Made by a program: the position numbers and the translations under genes
NCBI GenBank assembly: GCA_016210115.1
Contig: JACQUW010000185.1
Location: 1 to 58,991 of the forward strand
Source: Deltaproteobacteria bacterium
GTDB taxonomy: Bacteria; Desulfobacterota; Binatia; UBA9968
Direction of reading: 5' to 3'
Length of the DNA stretch: 58,991 nt
Shown here: positions 18,281-27,578 of the stretch, in pieces
How positions within the stretch are numbered: the first letter of the stretch is position 1
Layout: each line of letters opens with the position of its first letter
Notes under the pieces: generated by a model
Databases searched by the model: none
What the model was told of the DNA's origin: nothing
The model's input: only the letters and a program-made list of their open reading frames with translations

Positions 18281-18442
18281 GTGACTTATGTGAACGCACT
18301 GCCTCGCTATAGCCGCGAAAGGATTTTTGCTCGAGGCGAAAACTATCGCGCGCAATTCATCGATGAATGCGTCAAACTGAAAGAAAGAAGAGAACCCGGA
18401 GAGGAGGTTTTAGATGCGATAGACGCCTTGCTCGTGGTATAG
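18281..18442 (+). CDS. Small 53-residue protein of unknown function
   Basis: GTG start at 18281 preceded by GTAAGGAACG. The product opens MTYVNALPRYSRERIFARGE, continues charged and helical (FIDECVKLKERREPGEEVLD) and ends AIDALLVV. The amphipathic, codon-like composition and ribosome-binding site suggest a real small gene, divergent from the tiny membrane peptide. I do not recognise it. The rest of the 18443-18644 spacer shows nothing convincing. Confidence 0.4.
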   Translation: MTYVNALPRYSRERIFARGENYRAQFIDECVKLKERREPGEEVLDAIDALLVV

Positions 18443-18644
18443 GTCGTGTTGGCGCAGATCCGTGGAGAAGAGATTTTTTTGGCTTGCGCCGCTCCGGGCC
18501 AAAGCACCCATTCGCCCGCGAATTCCCGGCAACGGCTTGCCGGAAAATTTGCTGCGGAGGGGAAAGATGGGTTGGATAGCCAATCAGATAGGCGTATCGT
18601 TCGAAAGTGAGAATTAGGGCGAACTAAGCAAACAGAGGGGCAAC

Positions 18645-20105
18645 TTATTTGCCGGAACGAACGAGCGGATAAAAAAATGATCCGACCGCGATAAGGATGA
18701 GCACGACCACAATAGGATTGGCTGCCCAAGCGATCCCGCTCATCTGAACGGAAAGCCAGAGGTTTCTCTCCGCAATGGTTCCAAGGACGAAACCCAGCAG
18801 GAGCGGGGGACGGGGCCAATTCCACGCAACCATGACATAACCCAGAAGACCAAAAATCACTAAAGAAACGAGATCGCCTACGTCACCCGTGGTTGCCAGA
18901 GCTCCGAGGAATGCAAAGAATAAGAGGAAGGGCGCCAATAGTGAACTTCGGACGCGCGTAATTTTTGCAATTTGATTGAGCAACAGGAAGCACAGGGGGA
19001 CAGTAATAAGATTGGATACGATTACGATCCAGACCATTGAAAAGGTCAGGCTCAGGTGTCGAGTGAGCATATCGGGCCCCGGAGCTATGCCCGTAATCAG
19101 GAAAGCGCCGAGAAGGACTGCCATGACGATGCTACCGGGAACACCAAAGGCCACGGTCGGTATCAAAGAGCTTCCGGCGGTGGAGTTGTTCGCAGCGCCA
19201 GGACCAATGACTCCCTCCACCGCGCCTTTTCCGAACAGTGACTTGTCTCGCGCGCTCTGCACGGCATGCCCATAAGCCAACCATTGCCCGATGCCGCCGC
19301 CGAGACCAGGGATGATCCCCACCACCGTGCCGATGATGCTACACCTTATGGTCAGGCCCCAATGCCGGAGCGTGTCTTTGACTCCCTCGAATGCGTTATC
19401 GATACGCGCGGTGCCGTCTCCAGCGATAATTTGTCCCCGAATCGCAAGGTCTACAATCTCAGGGATGGCAAACAAACCGACAATGACTGGCACTACGGAG
19501 AGTCCGTCGAGCAGGTAGGTTTCCCCGAAGGTGAAGCGGGGAATCGAAGTCTGCGGGTCCATACCAATGGTGGAGAGTAGGAACCCAAATCCTCCAGCGA
19601 TAAGACCCCTCAGTAAGCAGTCACCGCTCAGAGAAGAGATGAGGCTGACCCCGACGACGGCTAACGCGAATATCTCAGGCGGTCCAAAGGAAAGGACCAG
19701 AGGTTGAATAATGGGGATGGAAGCGGCGAGCGCAAGCGCACCTACGACCGCGCCAATGAATGAGCTGAATAGGGCCGCACCCAAAGCCCGGCCGGCCTCT
19801 CCCCTCTTGGCCATGGCATGGCCGTCCAGGATCAAAGCGGCGGAGGAAGTCTCACCGGGGATTGCAAAGAGAATCGAGGTAATGTCTCCTGTCGTGTTCG
19901 TCACAGAATACATGCCAAGCAAAAAAGCAAAAGCAGACATGGGTGTCATGGTAAAGACAAACGGGAGCATTAGCGCTAACGTGACTACGCTACCCAGTCC
20001 TGGCAACAGGCCAACCCAAAAACCGATGGCAATGCCAAGGAGCATCAGGCCAAAGGTCGGCCAAGCAAAGATGGCTATGAGCCCCTCAATCAGAGCCTCA
20101 AGCAT
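18645..20105 (-). CDS. tctA: Tripartite tricarboxylate transporter large permease (TctA)
   Basis: 486 residues, almost entirely transmembrane, about 11-12 helices. Family signatures include GFWVGLLPGLGSVVTLALMLP, MYSVTNTTGDITSILFAIPG and the second GIIPGLGGGIGQWLAYG. The inner-membrane component uses ion gradients to import substrate delivered by TctC. It follows tctC on the same strand with a 25-bp gap. The operon order here is tctB, tctC, tctA. Confidence 0.95.
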   Translation of the reverse strand: MLEALIEGLIAIFAWPTFGLMLLGIAIGFWVGLLPGLGSVVTLALMLPFVFTMTPMSAFAFLLGMYSVTNTTGDITSILFAIPGETSSAALILDGHAMAKRGEAGRALGAALFSSFIGAVVGALALAASIPIIQPLVLSFGPPEIFALAVVGVSLISSLSGDCLLRGLIAGGFGFLLSTIGMDPQTSIPRFTFGETYLLDGLSVVPVIVGLFAIPEIVDLAIRGQIIAGDGTARIDNAFEGVKDTLRHWGLTIRCSIIGTVVGIIPGLGGGIGQWLAYGHAVQSARDKSLFGKGAVEGVIGPGAANNSTAGSSLIPTVAFGVPGSIVMAVLLGAFLITGIAPGPDMLTRHLSLTFSMVWIVIVSNLITVPLCFLLLNQIAKITRVRSSLLAPFLLFFAFLGALATTGDVGDLVSLVIFGLLGYVMVAWNWPRPPLLLGFVLGTIAERNLWLSVQMSGIAWAANPIVVVLILIAVGSFFYPLVRSGK

Positions 20106-20130
20106 GGTCTTTTCAGCGCAACTTAAGGCT

Positions 20131-21225
20131 TCATTTGGCGGTCTGTAATTTGCCGAAAGCTCGCATCGCTTCTATGGCCTCGTTCGGTGTATCGCGCAAA
20201 ATTTTCTCAAACGCCGCGCTTCCCCGCCTTAATGGCATGGACGGAATCGCGAAGCCATAGATCTTCTTGCTATCCGCCTTATACTCGGGATCGTCGCGGA
20301 GCTTATCAAGGGCATCTGTTAAGATCTCGATCCGCTCCTTTGGGGTTCCTGGAGGGAGCCAGTAGATCCCGGGCATCGAATAAAGGGCCGCCAGGGTCTT
20401 AAAGGCTTCCCATCTTGGCCCCGAAGGCTCCCTGCCCACGATTTTCCGGTGAAGTTCTTCGAACAGTGGCGTATCCGAAAATTGGGGGTGTCTTTCGAAG
20501 CCCCCCTCAGGGGCCAGAACTCCTGTTTGCATCAGCCGGGTGGCAATGCCCTCCTTCTCAAGTGGAACCATCCCAACCATGTAGACGCTTCCAGCCTCCA
20601 ATTGAAGATCCGCGTCTCCTCGTCTCATCGCAAGGCGTATATCTGCAAGCCCAGGGTATCCAACAACCGGTTTCCACTTGACGCCAAACATATCCAAGGC
20701 TAAAGCCATCAACATAAACGATTGGCTTGTGGCGCTTTCACCGGGGAGCAGAAGCGGCTTTTCGGTCTTTCTCAACTCTTCAATCCTCGCGCCCACCGCC
20801 GAGCGCGAAGCCATGACCGAATTGTCCACGCGTATTCCCGCAAGGATGTAGACCTTCCGATAGTCGAACTGCACGCCCGGAATGTCCAGCATCTGCTTTA
20901 TGGGGAACGAACCTGTCGCGCCGATTAAGGTCAGTCCATCCGGTTTAGCTCGCGTGTACCCCCAGTTCCATAGGACCTGGCCACCTGCGCCCGTCATGTT
21001 CTGAACGATAACCGTAGGATTGCCCGGGATGTGCTTTCCGAGGTGGCGGCCCAGAAGCCGAGTAAAGACGTCCGCCGCTCCTCCGGGAGAAAAGCCCACC
21101 ATCAATTGTACCGTCTTTCCCGCGTAAAAGGATTGAGCCTGAAGGTCTGAGATTTCTAGAAGGAAAACAAGCACCGTCCCGAAGACCATCCCCAGCGCTG
21201 ATCTCGTCATTTGAGCTACAAACAT
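20131..21225 (-). CDS. tctC: Tripartite tricarboxylate transporter receptor (TctC/Bug family)
   Basis: 364 residues. The signal peptide ends near LQAQSFYAG, followed by the Bug-family opening GKTVQLMVGFSPGGAADVFT and RLLGRHLGKHIPGNPTVIVQNM. The protein binds an organic acid in the periplasm and hands it to TctAB. An AAAGGGGGAG site precedes the ATG. It is slightly longer than typical TctC (about 325 aa). The last helix region matches the family. Confidence 0.92.
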   Translation of the reverse strand: MFVAQMTRSALGMVFGTVLVFLLEISDLQAQSFYAGKTVQLMVGFSPGGAADVFTRLLGRHLGKHIPGNPTVIVQNMTGAGGQVLWNWGYTRAKPDGLTLIGATGSFPIKQMLDIPGVQFDYRKVYILAGIRVDNSVMASRSAVGARIEELRKTEKPLLLPGESATSQSFMLMALALDMFGVKWKPVVGYPGLADIRLAMRRGDADLQLEAGSVYMVGMVPLEKEGIATRLMQTGVLAPEGGFERHPQFSDTPLFEELHRKIVGREPSGPRWEAFKTLAALYSMPGIYWLPPGTPKERIEILTDALDKLRDDPEYKADSKKIYGFAIPSMPLRRGSAAFEKILRDTPNEAIEAMRAFGKLQTAK

Positions 21226-21270
21226 ACCTGCTCCCCCTTTGTTCCAGGTTATTTTAACCCTTAAGGTCTC

Positions 21271-21762
21271 TCATTTCATAGACCACAGCTTCTCAATCCA
21301 AAACCAAACTTGGGATGACGGCAATGGTAGGCGAAGCGTGTAATCGAATATGACCCAGAAGAAGAGATAACCCGCAGCTGTCAGCCACAGAGAAAGCCTC
21401 CAGCTTTCACTACTCTGGAATTTAAAATAGCCAAAAAGCATCAAAACAAGGGCTAAGTCAAACCCCAGGAGCCAGATGCCAATCCCGTAGCCCAGGATCC
21501 ATGACAGGATGTTGATCGTTCGACTACGAAGCTGAATCTTATCCGGGCCGTCGCTCGCTTGGAAGCCCGCGGCGCTTTTTGGCTCAGCGGCCCACCTCGT
21601 TAGGTCAATTACGATTTGAATCAGGCAAAGCGCCACGAGAAGGATTCCTATCACCCAGGGGAAGAGACGAGTAGCCAAAGGCCATTCTCGCGACTCGATT
21701 AGAGCCCAGACGCCCGCACAACAAAAGAATAGGGTCAGCAAAGCTTGAGAAGGGAACCTCAT
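21271..21762 (-). CDS. tctB: Tripartite tricarboxylate transporter small subunit (TctB)
   Basis: 163 residues with four hydrophobic segments (LLTLFFCCAGVWALIESREW, LFPWVIGILLVALCLIQIVI, a third near LLGFDLALVLMLFGY, and the last YLFFWVIFDYTLRLPLP). This is the classic DUF1468/TctB pattern. First gene of the tct set on this strand. Confidence 0.88.
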   Translation of the reverse strand: MRFPSQALLTLFFCCAGVWALIESREWPLATRLFPWVIGILLVALCLIQIVIDLTRWAAEPKSAAGFQASDGPDKIQLRSRTINILSWILGYGIGIWLLGFDLALVLMLFGYFKFQSSESWRLSLWLTAAGYLFFWVIFDYTLRLPLPSSQVWFWIEKLWSMK

Positions 21763-21848
21763 CGGTCGCGTCTTGCCTTTGAAGGGATCTTCTCGAATCG
21801 AGCTGTTACCTCTTAGTATAAAGCCCCCAATTTTTTTTGCTCCATCGC

Positions 21849-22976
21849 TTAAGTGTGACCTGCGATCTTTTTGAACAGCTCAATGAGCTGGTTGTATCTG
21901 CGCCCCCACTCGAAGGAAGAAACCGCATGGATACCGGTTCCCGGTTCCGTGATCCACTTCACATCCGCGCGCGTCGTCCAGCGGCTCTGTTTGTGCGCCA
22001 TGATTTCATGCGCTTCTTTGGATAGATAGTAATCCACCAAAAGCGCCGCGGCATGGGGGTGCGGAGCCTTTGACGTGACCGCGATGGCGTTCGGAGGCTT
22101 CACAATCGTCGGGTTCATAAAGACAAAATCGATTGGAGCCCCCTGTCTCTTGTACCCAACGGCTTCGTGAACGTAGCCGTCGATCAAGAGATCGTGCTCT
22201 CCTGCAGCGACGAGTTGAGTGATGAGGGTATGATTTCGCCTTAGTTTCATCGCCTGCTCGGTTACGAGCCTCTTAAGCAAGCCGGTTGCGCCGTTTTCGC
22301 CCATCAGATCGATCATACCGGCAAACCAGTCGTAATCTTCGGAATCCATGACGATCCTTCCCTTCCACCTGGGATGGAGGAGATCTGTGTAGGCCTTGGG
22401 AACTTCAGCCGGGTTGACCCTGAAAGTGTTGAAGACGACGGTATAACCGGTCGCGTAGAGGCTGGAGAGATAACCTTCCGTGTCCGCAAAGCCCTTTCGC
22501 AGGAACGGCATCATGGGACTCTTATATCTGCAGATGACTTTTTTGCTGACCAGCTCCGGAATGAAGGTTCCACGCATGGTGATCACATCCGCGTTAAAAA
22601 CACCGCCACGGTACTCGTTGATCACCTTGTTCGCGATCGATGCCCCGCCGAGCCTCGTGTAACGCACTTCCACAAACGGATAATGGCTGTTGAATCCATT
22701 CACCAACCCCTGATTATCGTTAACGGTCGTCGACCCGTAATAGTAGACAACACCTTCGCGCTTCGCCCCCTCAGTAAGAGCCTTGACGCGTTCGGCTGGG
22801 GGCTTACCGTTGAGATCAGCCAAGAGCGACTCCACGTCCGCTGTCGCTCCTTCCGGCACGAAAGCGGCAAAGGAGACCGTGATCGCGATTAAGAGACTCC
22901 TCGTCATTAGGGGTTTCTTAAGGCGCCCTACGCTTTTTCTGTTGACAATCGAAACCCATGGCTCCTTTTCTCTCAC
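21849..22976 (-). CDS. Iron-type ABC solute-binding protein (AfuA/FbpA-like), orphan
   Basis: 375 residues from GTG 22976, which has a strong AGAAGGAGG site; the hydrophobic signal core (SLLIAITVSFAAFVPEG) follows a long basic leader. An internal ATG at 22907 is the alternative start. The type 2 periplasmic-binding fold is recognised by VVYYYGSTTVNDNQGLVNGF, AFNTF-like VVFNTFRVNPAEVPKAYTDL and LHPRWKGRIVMDSEDYDWFA. No ABC permease or ATPase lies nearby. It sits upstream of, and divergent to, the amidohydrolase at 23161. Confidence 0.88.
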   Translation of the reverse strand: MREKEPWVSIVNRKSVGRLKKPLMTRSLLIAITVSFAAFVPEGATADVESLLADLNGKPPAERVKALTEGAKREGVVYYYGSTTVNDNQGLVNGFNSHYPFVEVRYTRLGGASIANKVINEYRGGVFNADVITMRGTFIPELVSKKVICRYKSPMMPFLRKGFADTEGYLSSLYATGYTVVFNTFRVNPAEVPKAYTDLLHPRWKGRIVMDSEDYDWFAGMIDLMGENGATGLLKRLVTEQAMKLRRNHTLITQLVAAGEHDLLIDGYVHEAVGYKRQGAPIDFVFMNPTIVKPPNAIAVTSKAPHPHAAALLVDYYLSKEAHEIMAHKQSRWTTRADVKWITEPGTGIHAVSSFEWGRRYNQLIELFKKIAGHT

Positions 22977-23160
22977 GCGCCTATCCTCCTTCTACGAGTT
23001 CATATTTGCGAATCTCGAAGCCAATTTTGTCAACATATATTTAGCCCAGCACGGACCTTTTTGTCTATCACATCGGATGATCTCTTTTCCATGAGCAAAT
23101 GGAGCCTGGAAAAGTTTAAAAGGCTTGCCAACAGAGTAAGATGAGAATAAGAGTAGCCGC

Positions 23161-24132
23161 ATGAAGAAAAAGAGCTCGATCATTGATGCCCATCATCATT
23201 GGATGCCCCAGGAGCATTACGATAACCCTGAACGTTATGTTCATCCCGGAGAGGAAGTCGTTCACGAATCCGACGGTTTTCACGTTCAGCGTGGTGGAGT
23301 GAAGTTGTTCTCTGCTTCCAGCATAACTCCACGGATCAATGAGCAGATCAAGACTATGGACCGGGCCGGAGTCGACAAGGCCGTTCTCCATATTGGAGTG
23401 TGGTTTGATTGGATCGACATCAAGACGGCTCGTTTCATTAACGACACGATGGCGGAGATCGCTGCACAATATCCCGACCGCATCATTCCCCTTGCCCATG
23501 TCCCTCCGCTTGAGCCTGAGGGACAGAATGAGTTGCGCAGGACGGTTCTGGAATTGGGGTTCAAGGGGGTGGGTGTCACTTCTCACATTCGCGGAACCCT
23601 TCTTGACGATAGCCGTTTCGCCCCCTTTTATAGAGCGGTTTCTGATCTTAACATCCCGATCTTTGTGCATCCTGCAGCGGAAATTTCCTTGCCGCAGCCG
23701 CACGGGATGGAACAGTTTGATCTCAGTCGAAACTTGGGTCGCGCCTTTGACACTACGATCAACATTGCCCGGCTGATATTGAGCGGCACATTCGATCATT
23801 TCCCAAATATCCGCTTTGTTTTTTCCCACCTGGGGGGAGCATTCTTCGCATTGAAAAACCGCCTGAAATCAGCTCGACTGGACCGCGACCCGGCGCATCT
23901 ACTTGAAAAATGTCATGACCGCATTTTCGTCGATACAGCTCCTCCTTTCTGGAGCCCCGAGGAAATTCGCTTCGCGGTTAAAATGATGGGAGAGAAACAA
24001 ATCCTCCTCGGTAGTGATTTTCCCAGGTTTGCTCGCCTCGAGAGCGCCGTGATGACTGTGCAAAATGCCCATATCAATACGCGGGTTAAGAAAAAGCTGT
24101 TGGGGGGAAACGCCAGCGATCTCTTTCATTAG
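23161..24132 (+). CDS. ACMSD-type amidohydrolase/decarboxylase family protein
   Basis: 323 residues. The metal motif is IIDAHHHWMPQ (HxH-like), with later ligands in IFVHPAAE and FVFSHLGGAFF and a final Asp in LLGSDFPR. These are signatures of the amidohydrolase_2 group (ACMSD, gamma-resorcylate decarboxylase, OMA hydratase). Members act on aromatic carboxylates or their ring-cleavage products, which fits the UbiD/Mo-hydroxylase genes to the right. It may start the catabolic block or be separately transcribed; there is a 280-bp gap to the next gene. Confidence 0.88.
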   Translation: MKKKSSIIDAHHHWMPQEHYDNPERYVHPGEEVVHESDGFHVQRGGVKLFSASSITPRINEQIKTMDRAGVDKAVLHIGVWFDWIDIKTARFINDTMAEIAAQYPDRIIPLAHVPPLEPEGQNELRRTVLELGFKGVGVTSHIRGTLLDDSRFAPFYRAVSDLNIPIFVHPAAEISLPQPHGMEQFDLSRNLGRAFDTTINIARLILSGTFDHFPNIRFVFSHLGGAFFALKNRLKSARLDRDPAHLLEKCHDRIFVDTAPPFWSPEEIRFAVKMMGEKQILLGSDFPRFARLESAVMTVQNAHINTRVKKKLLGGNASDLFH

Positions 24133-24332
24133 ATCTCTACACATCTCTACAGGCGAGAAGCGCGTTTGCCATCTTAGCTACCGCGCTACAATAGGCGAGA
24201 AAAATTGCTTGACCAGCAGCCATGAAGGTGCTAGTAGCGGGCTGCGAAAACTGGTTTTTTGGAACAGCAAACCCAAAGGACAGGTGGTGCCAAGACCCCT
24301 TCTTGCGGGCTTGCCTGCAAATAGAACCGCCG

Positions 24333-24345
24333 TTGCATGATGCAA
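24333..24345. promoter_or_regulatory. TTGCATGATGCAA palindrome, candidate operator
   Basis: A perfect 6+1+6 palindrome about 70 bp upstream of the binding-protein ATG at 24413, in the 280-bp gap ahead of the catabolic block. Length and symmetry suit a dimeric regulator such as GntR/FadR types. No regulator gene is encoded nearby. Nothing else stands out in the gap. Confidence 0.35.
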
Positions 24346-24412
24346 ACAGGAGAAAGAAGGCAAGACAGTTCCCTAATATTATAGTCCGCGAGCGTTAAGA
24401 AGGAGGTCTATT

Positions 24413-25414
24413 ATGTGTTCCAAGGGAACCTGTGAACGCGCCGATTTTTTTCGCTTTGGACTCTTTGCCAGCGCCTTCCTGATTTGCGCCCTCGTCGTTA
24501 CTGTGGCTTCCTCTGGCAGTGCCCAGAGTCTCAAACCAATGGTATTTGCGGTATCCACGAAAGACGTCTCGTCTTCTCCAATTTGGATTGCGGGAAACCT
24601 GGGGCACTTCAGGGGAGAGGGGATCGATGCGAGAATTGTCATCATGCGCTCAGATCTTCAAGTAGCGGGCGTGATATCTGGAGACGTCGACTTCGCGGGA
24701 AGCCTCAGTAGCGTAACCAAGGCGGCGGCAGTTGGGATCCCTATAAGGATCGTGGTCAGCTTTTTCAATGGTAGTTTCTTTTATCTTGTTGCGAAACCGG
24801 ATATCAGGAACATGGAAGGGCTAAAAGGTAAAGTCGTCGCTATCTCCAGGTACGGATCCGCCACTGATTTTGACGCCCTGGCAACCCTTCAGCACTTCGG
24901 CGTGGATCCAAGCCGAGATGTGAAGATAATCCCTGTGGGTGGCGGTGGCAATCGTCTTGCCTCTCTAGTCTCTCAGCGTGTGGATGCTGCTATCCTCACG
25001 ATCAACGAGAAATTACAGGCGGAAAGAGCTGGGATGAGAACCCTGCTTTCTACGGGTCAGTATAATAGGCAGCCAGTCGGAGGTCTCGGTGCATCTATTC
25101 AGAAGATCCGTAGTAGTCGCGATGATTTAGTACGAGCCATGAGAGCAGTTTACCGGACGTTAGTCGTTATGAGAAAGGATCGGGCTGCAGTGAGAAGTTT
25201 CTTTGAAAAAGAGCTGGCAATCAACCCTGAACAATTTGATGACACCTACGATGCTGTTATGAAGGTGTTCCTTCCCAACGGAGAAATCGATGCTAAAGAT
25301 TTATCCGACCCATACGAAGATGCTAGGAAGGCAGCAACCAATCCTCCTCCTGTATCCCTGAATGATCTGGTTGATTGGTCGATTCTTCGAGAGGTCCGGA
25401 GCTCGGCCAAGTAG
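24413..25414 (+). CDS. NMT1/SsuA-like ABC solute-binding protein, orphan
   Basis: 333 residues. AAGGAGG site at the start, signal peptide cleaving near GSAQSLKP, then the type 2 binding fold (SSPIWIAGNLGHFRGEGIDA, KGKVVAISRYGSATDFDALA, VSQRVDAAILTINEKLQAER). Relatives bind nitrate, sulfonates, pyrimidine precursors or aromatic acids. First gene of the plus-strand block with UbiD 57 bp downstream, so its ligand is probably the pathway substrate. No transporter partners. Confidence 0.88.
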   Translation: MCSKGTCERADFFRFGLFASAFLICALVVTVASSGSAQSLKPMVFAVSTKDVSSSPIWIAGNLGHFRGEGIDARIVIMRSDLQVAGVISGDVDFAGSLSSVTKAAAVGIPIRIVVSFFNGSFFYLVAKPDIRNMEGLKGKVVAISRYGSATDFDALATLQHFGVDPSRDVKIIPVGGGGNRLASLVSQRVDAAILTINEKLQAERAGMRTLLSTGQYNRQPVGGLGASIQKIRSSRDDLVRAMRAVYRTLVVMRKDRAAVRSFFEKELAINPEQFDDTYDAVMKVFLPNGEIDAKDLSDPYEDARKAATNPPPVSLNDLVDWSILREVRSSAK

Positions 25415-25471
25415 TTAATCAATGAGAAACTCTGCTGTAAAGGACAAGAGCCGAAAGGGTGAAAGGTATTT

Positions 25472-26995
25472 ATGAAAACTTATTCTAAGCGTCCAACAGT
25501 TGAAAAGATTAAACTGCGGGGACGATCCGATGCTATCCTTCCAACAGAGGAAACCGAAGCGGCGCTTGACGTGCGGGTTTTCCTAGATCGAGTCAAGGCG
25601 GCTGGGCAACTTCAAGTGATTCCGGGTGGTCACTGGAACTTGGAAATTGGGGCGATAAGCGAAATTTTGGCCGAATCACCTGATGCGCCAGCTTTGCTTT
25701 TTGATGAGATCGTTGATTATCCACGGGGATACCGCGTTTTGAGCAATATCCTCAAATCACCTTTCAGAGAAGCGCTGGCCTTAGGCATGTCTCCGGAAAC
25801 GACGCCGGTTCAATTGGTGAAAGAGGTAAAAAGTCGCCTTGCCAAATTTAAACCGATTCCGCCTGTGGAGGTAAAAAAGGGGCCGATCTTAGAAAACATA
25901 ATAGACGGGGAGCATGTCGATTTACTGAGATTTCCGACCCCAAAGTGGCATGAAATGGACGGTGGAAGATATATTGGCACATTTGATGCCGTGATCTGCA
26001 GGGATCCCGAATCTGGATATGTGAATATAGGAACGTACAGAGTACAAGTCCATGACGAGAAAACGGTTGGTTTATTTATCATTCCTGGAAAGCATGGAAA
26101 TCTGATAGCGCAAAAATATTGGGATAAAGGGGAGGAGTGTCCGTTTCTTATAGCTTGCGGCATTCCTCCGTCGATGATTATCGCAAGCGCTGTAGGAATA
26201 CCTTGGGAGGTTGGTGAATATGATTTTCTAGGAGGGATTTTAGGAGTTCCGGTGCCGGTTACTCGGGGCAAGATCACGGGATTGCCTATGCCGGCTTTTT
26301 CAGAGCTGGTTCTTGAAGGATATGCCCCTCCTCCGGATCGAGTATCTCGGCCGGAGGGACCTTTTGGCGAGTGGCCGGGATACTATGCTTCGGGTTCACA
26401 AGATGCGCCAATTGTCAGAATAAAGGCTGTTTACCATAGAGATAATCCTATCATCACAGGATCCCCGCCCTTTAAGACCTACTTGAATAGCGAAATGCCT
26501 ACGTACATAAGGGCAGCTAATATATGGTCTGCCCTGGAACGTTCCGGCGTTCCTGAGGTTCAAGGAGTATGGTTTCCCCGTCAAGGGCGCTTTGTCGTCG
26601 CTGTTTCCATCCGTCAACGATACCCGGGACATGGCAGACAAGCCGGTCTCGGCGTATTGGCCACACGGGATGGGGGCCGAGACGCCAGGATGGTCATAGT
26701 CGTCGACGACGATATCGACATCACGAACATCAACGAACTCTTATGGGCCGTATCTTCTCGGTGGGATCCTAAAACGGCGTCCGAAATTCTTGAGGTTCCA
26801 GCGAGTGCTTTAAATCCCCGTATTTCCCCGGAAAAGAGGGCCAGTAACGATCTGGTGAGTTCATGTATCGTCATAGACGCTTGCAAGCCTTACAGTTGGA
26901 GAAAGGAGTTTCCTCCGGCCAGCGCGGTTTCCTCCGACTATAAAGAACAGGTCATCCGTAAATGGAATCACCTCTTAAAGAAAACACCGGATTAG
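25472..26995 (+). CDS. UbiD-family prFMN-dependent decarboxylase (copy 1)
   Basis: 507 residues, standard length. The catalytic residues of the family are present: Arg190 in GTYRVQVHD, and Glu295/Glu300 in RPEGPFGEWPGYY, equivalent to R173/E277/E282 of Fdc1. The C-terminal IVVDDDIDITNINELLWAVS is also conserved. UbiD enzymes reversibly (de)carboxylate aromatic, heteroaromatic or alpha,beta-unsaturated acids using prenylated FMN. No ubiX-type prenyltransferase is in the window. Next to a ThDP decarboxylase pair and Mo-hydroxylases, so probably catabolic. Confidence 0.92.
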   Translation: MKTYSKRPTVEKIKLRGRSDAILPTEETEAALDVRVFLDRVKAAGQLQVIPGGHWNLEIGAISEILAESPDAPALLFDEIVDYPRGYRVLSNILKSPFREALALGMSPETTPVQLVKEVKSRLAKFKPIPPVEVKKGPILENIIDGEHVDLLRFPTPKWHEMDGGRYIGTFDAVICRDPESGYVNIGTYRVQVHDEKTVGLFIIPGKHGNLIAQKYWDKGEECPFLIACGIPPSMIIASAVGIPWEVGEYDFLGGILGVPVPVTRGKITGLPMPAFSELVLEGYAPPPDRVSRPEGPFGEWPGYYASGSQDAPIVRIKAVYHRDNPIITGSPPFKTYLNSEMPTYIRAANIWSALERSGVPEVQGVWFPRQGRFVVAVSIRQRYPGHGRQAGLGVLATRDGGRDARMVIVVDDDIDITNINELLWAVSSRWDPKTASEILEVPASALNPRISPEKRASNDLVSSCIVIDACKPYSWRKEFPPASAVSSDYKEQVIRKWNHLLKKTPD

Positions 26996-27077
26996 TTTGG
27001 CTGGAGTAAGCTCAATTTTTGGGTGCTTTTGGCGGGTATTTTTGTCAGCGGTTGTATAAACACAGAGGAGCAGTTGC

Positions 27078-27578
27078 GTGAATATAGAATCGAGTAAGGC
27101 GATTATAGAGGGCTTGAAAGCGGCTGGAGTGGACACGGTGGCTATCCTCCCGGACCATGGGTTCAGCCATGTTCAGAAGATGATAGCGGAAGAGCCTGGC
27201 TTCACTTATGTCCCGGTGAGTAATGAAGGGATCGGTGTGGGTATATGCGCAGGTGCCTATCTTGGGGGAAAAACACCTGCCATCATTATACCGACCTCAG
27301 GGCTCTTGGTGGCCGTATGGCCTCTTGCGAGTCTGAATAATCTCTGGGGCATTCCCTTGTTGTTACTTGTCCCGTACCGAGGAGATGTGGGAGATGCATT
27401 CTGGGTGATGAGGACATACCAGTTTACCACGGAGCCCATTCTCAATAACCTTCAAATACCCTACGTAATCGTCAGTGAAATTGCTAAGATCAAGCTGGCT
27501 ATCAAGGACGCAATGGCTTCCTCGTTCGCCTGGCAGAATCCGATCTGTTTGCTCTTTACGGGGGAGACTTTACGATGA
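27078..27578 (+). CDS. ThDP decarboxylase alpha subunit (sulfopyruvate/phosphonopyruvate decarboxylase type)
   Basis: 166 residues from GTG 27078 with a GAGGAG site. It is only the pyrimidine-binding half of a ThDP enzyme: AILPDHGFSHVQKMIAEEP, then the activating Glu in VPVSNEGIGVGICAGAYLGG. The partner half is the next gene, overlapping by 4 bp (ATGA). The split alpha/beta layout is that of ComDE and phosphonopyruvate decarboxylases. The actual 2-oxoacid is unknown. Confidence 0.85.
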   Translation: MNIESSKAIIEGLKAAGVDTVAILPDHGFSHVQKMIAEEPGFTYVPVSNEGIGVGICAGAYLGGKTPAIIIPTSGLLVAVWPLASLNNLWGIPLLLLVPYRGDVGDAFWVMRTYQFTTEPILNNLQIPYVIVSEIAKIKLAIKDAMASSFAWQNPICLLFTGETLR

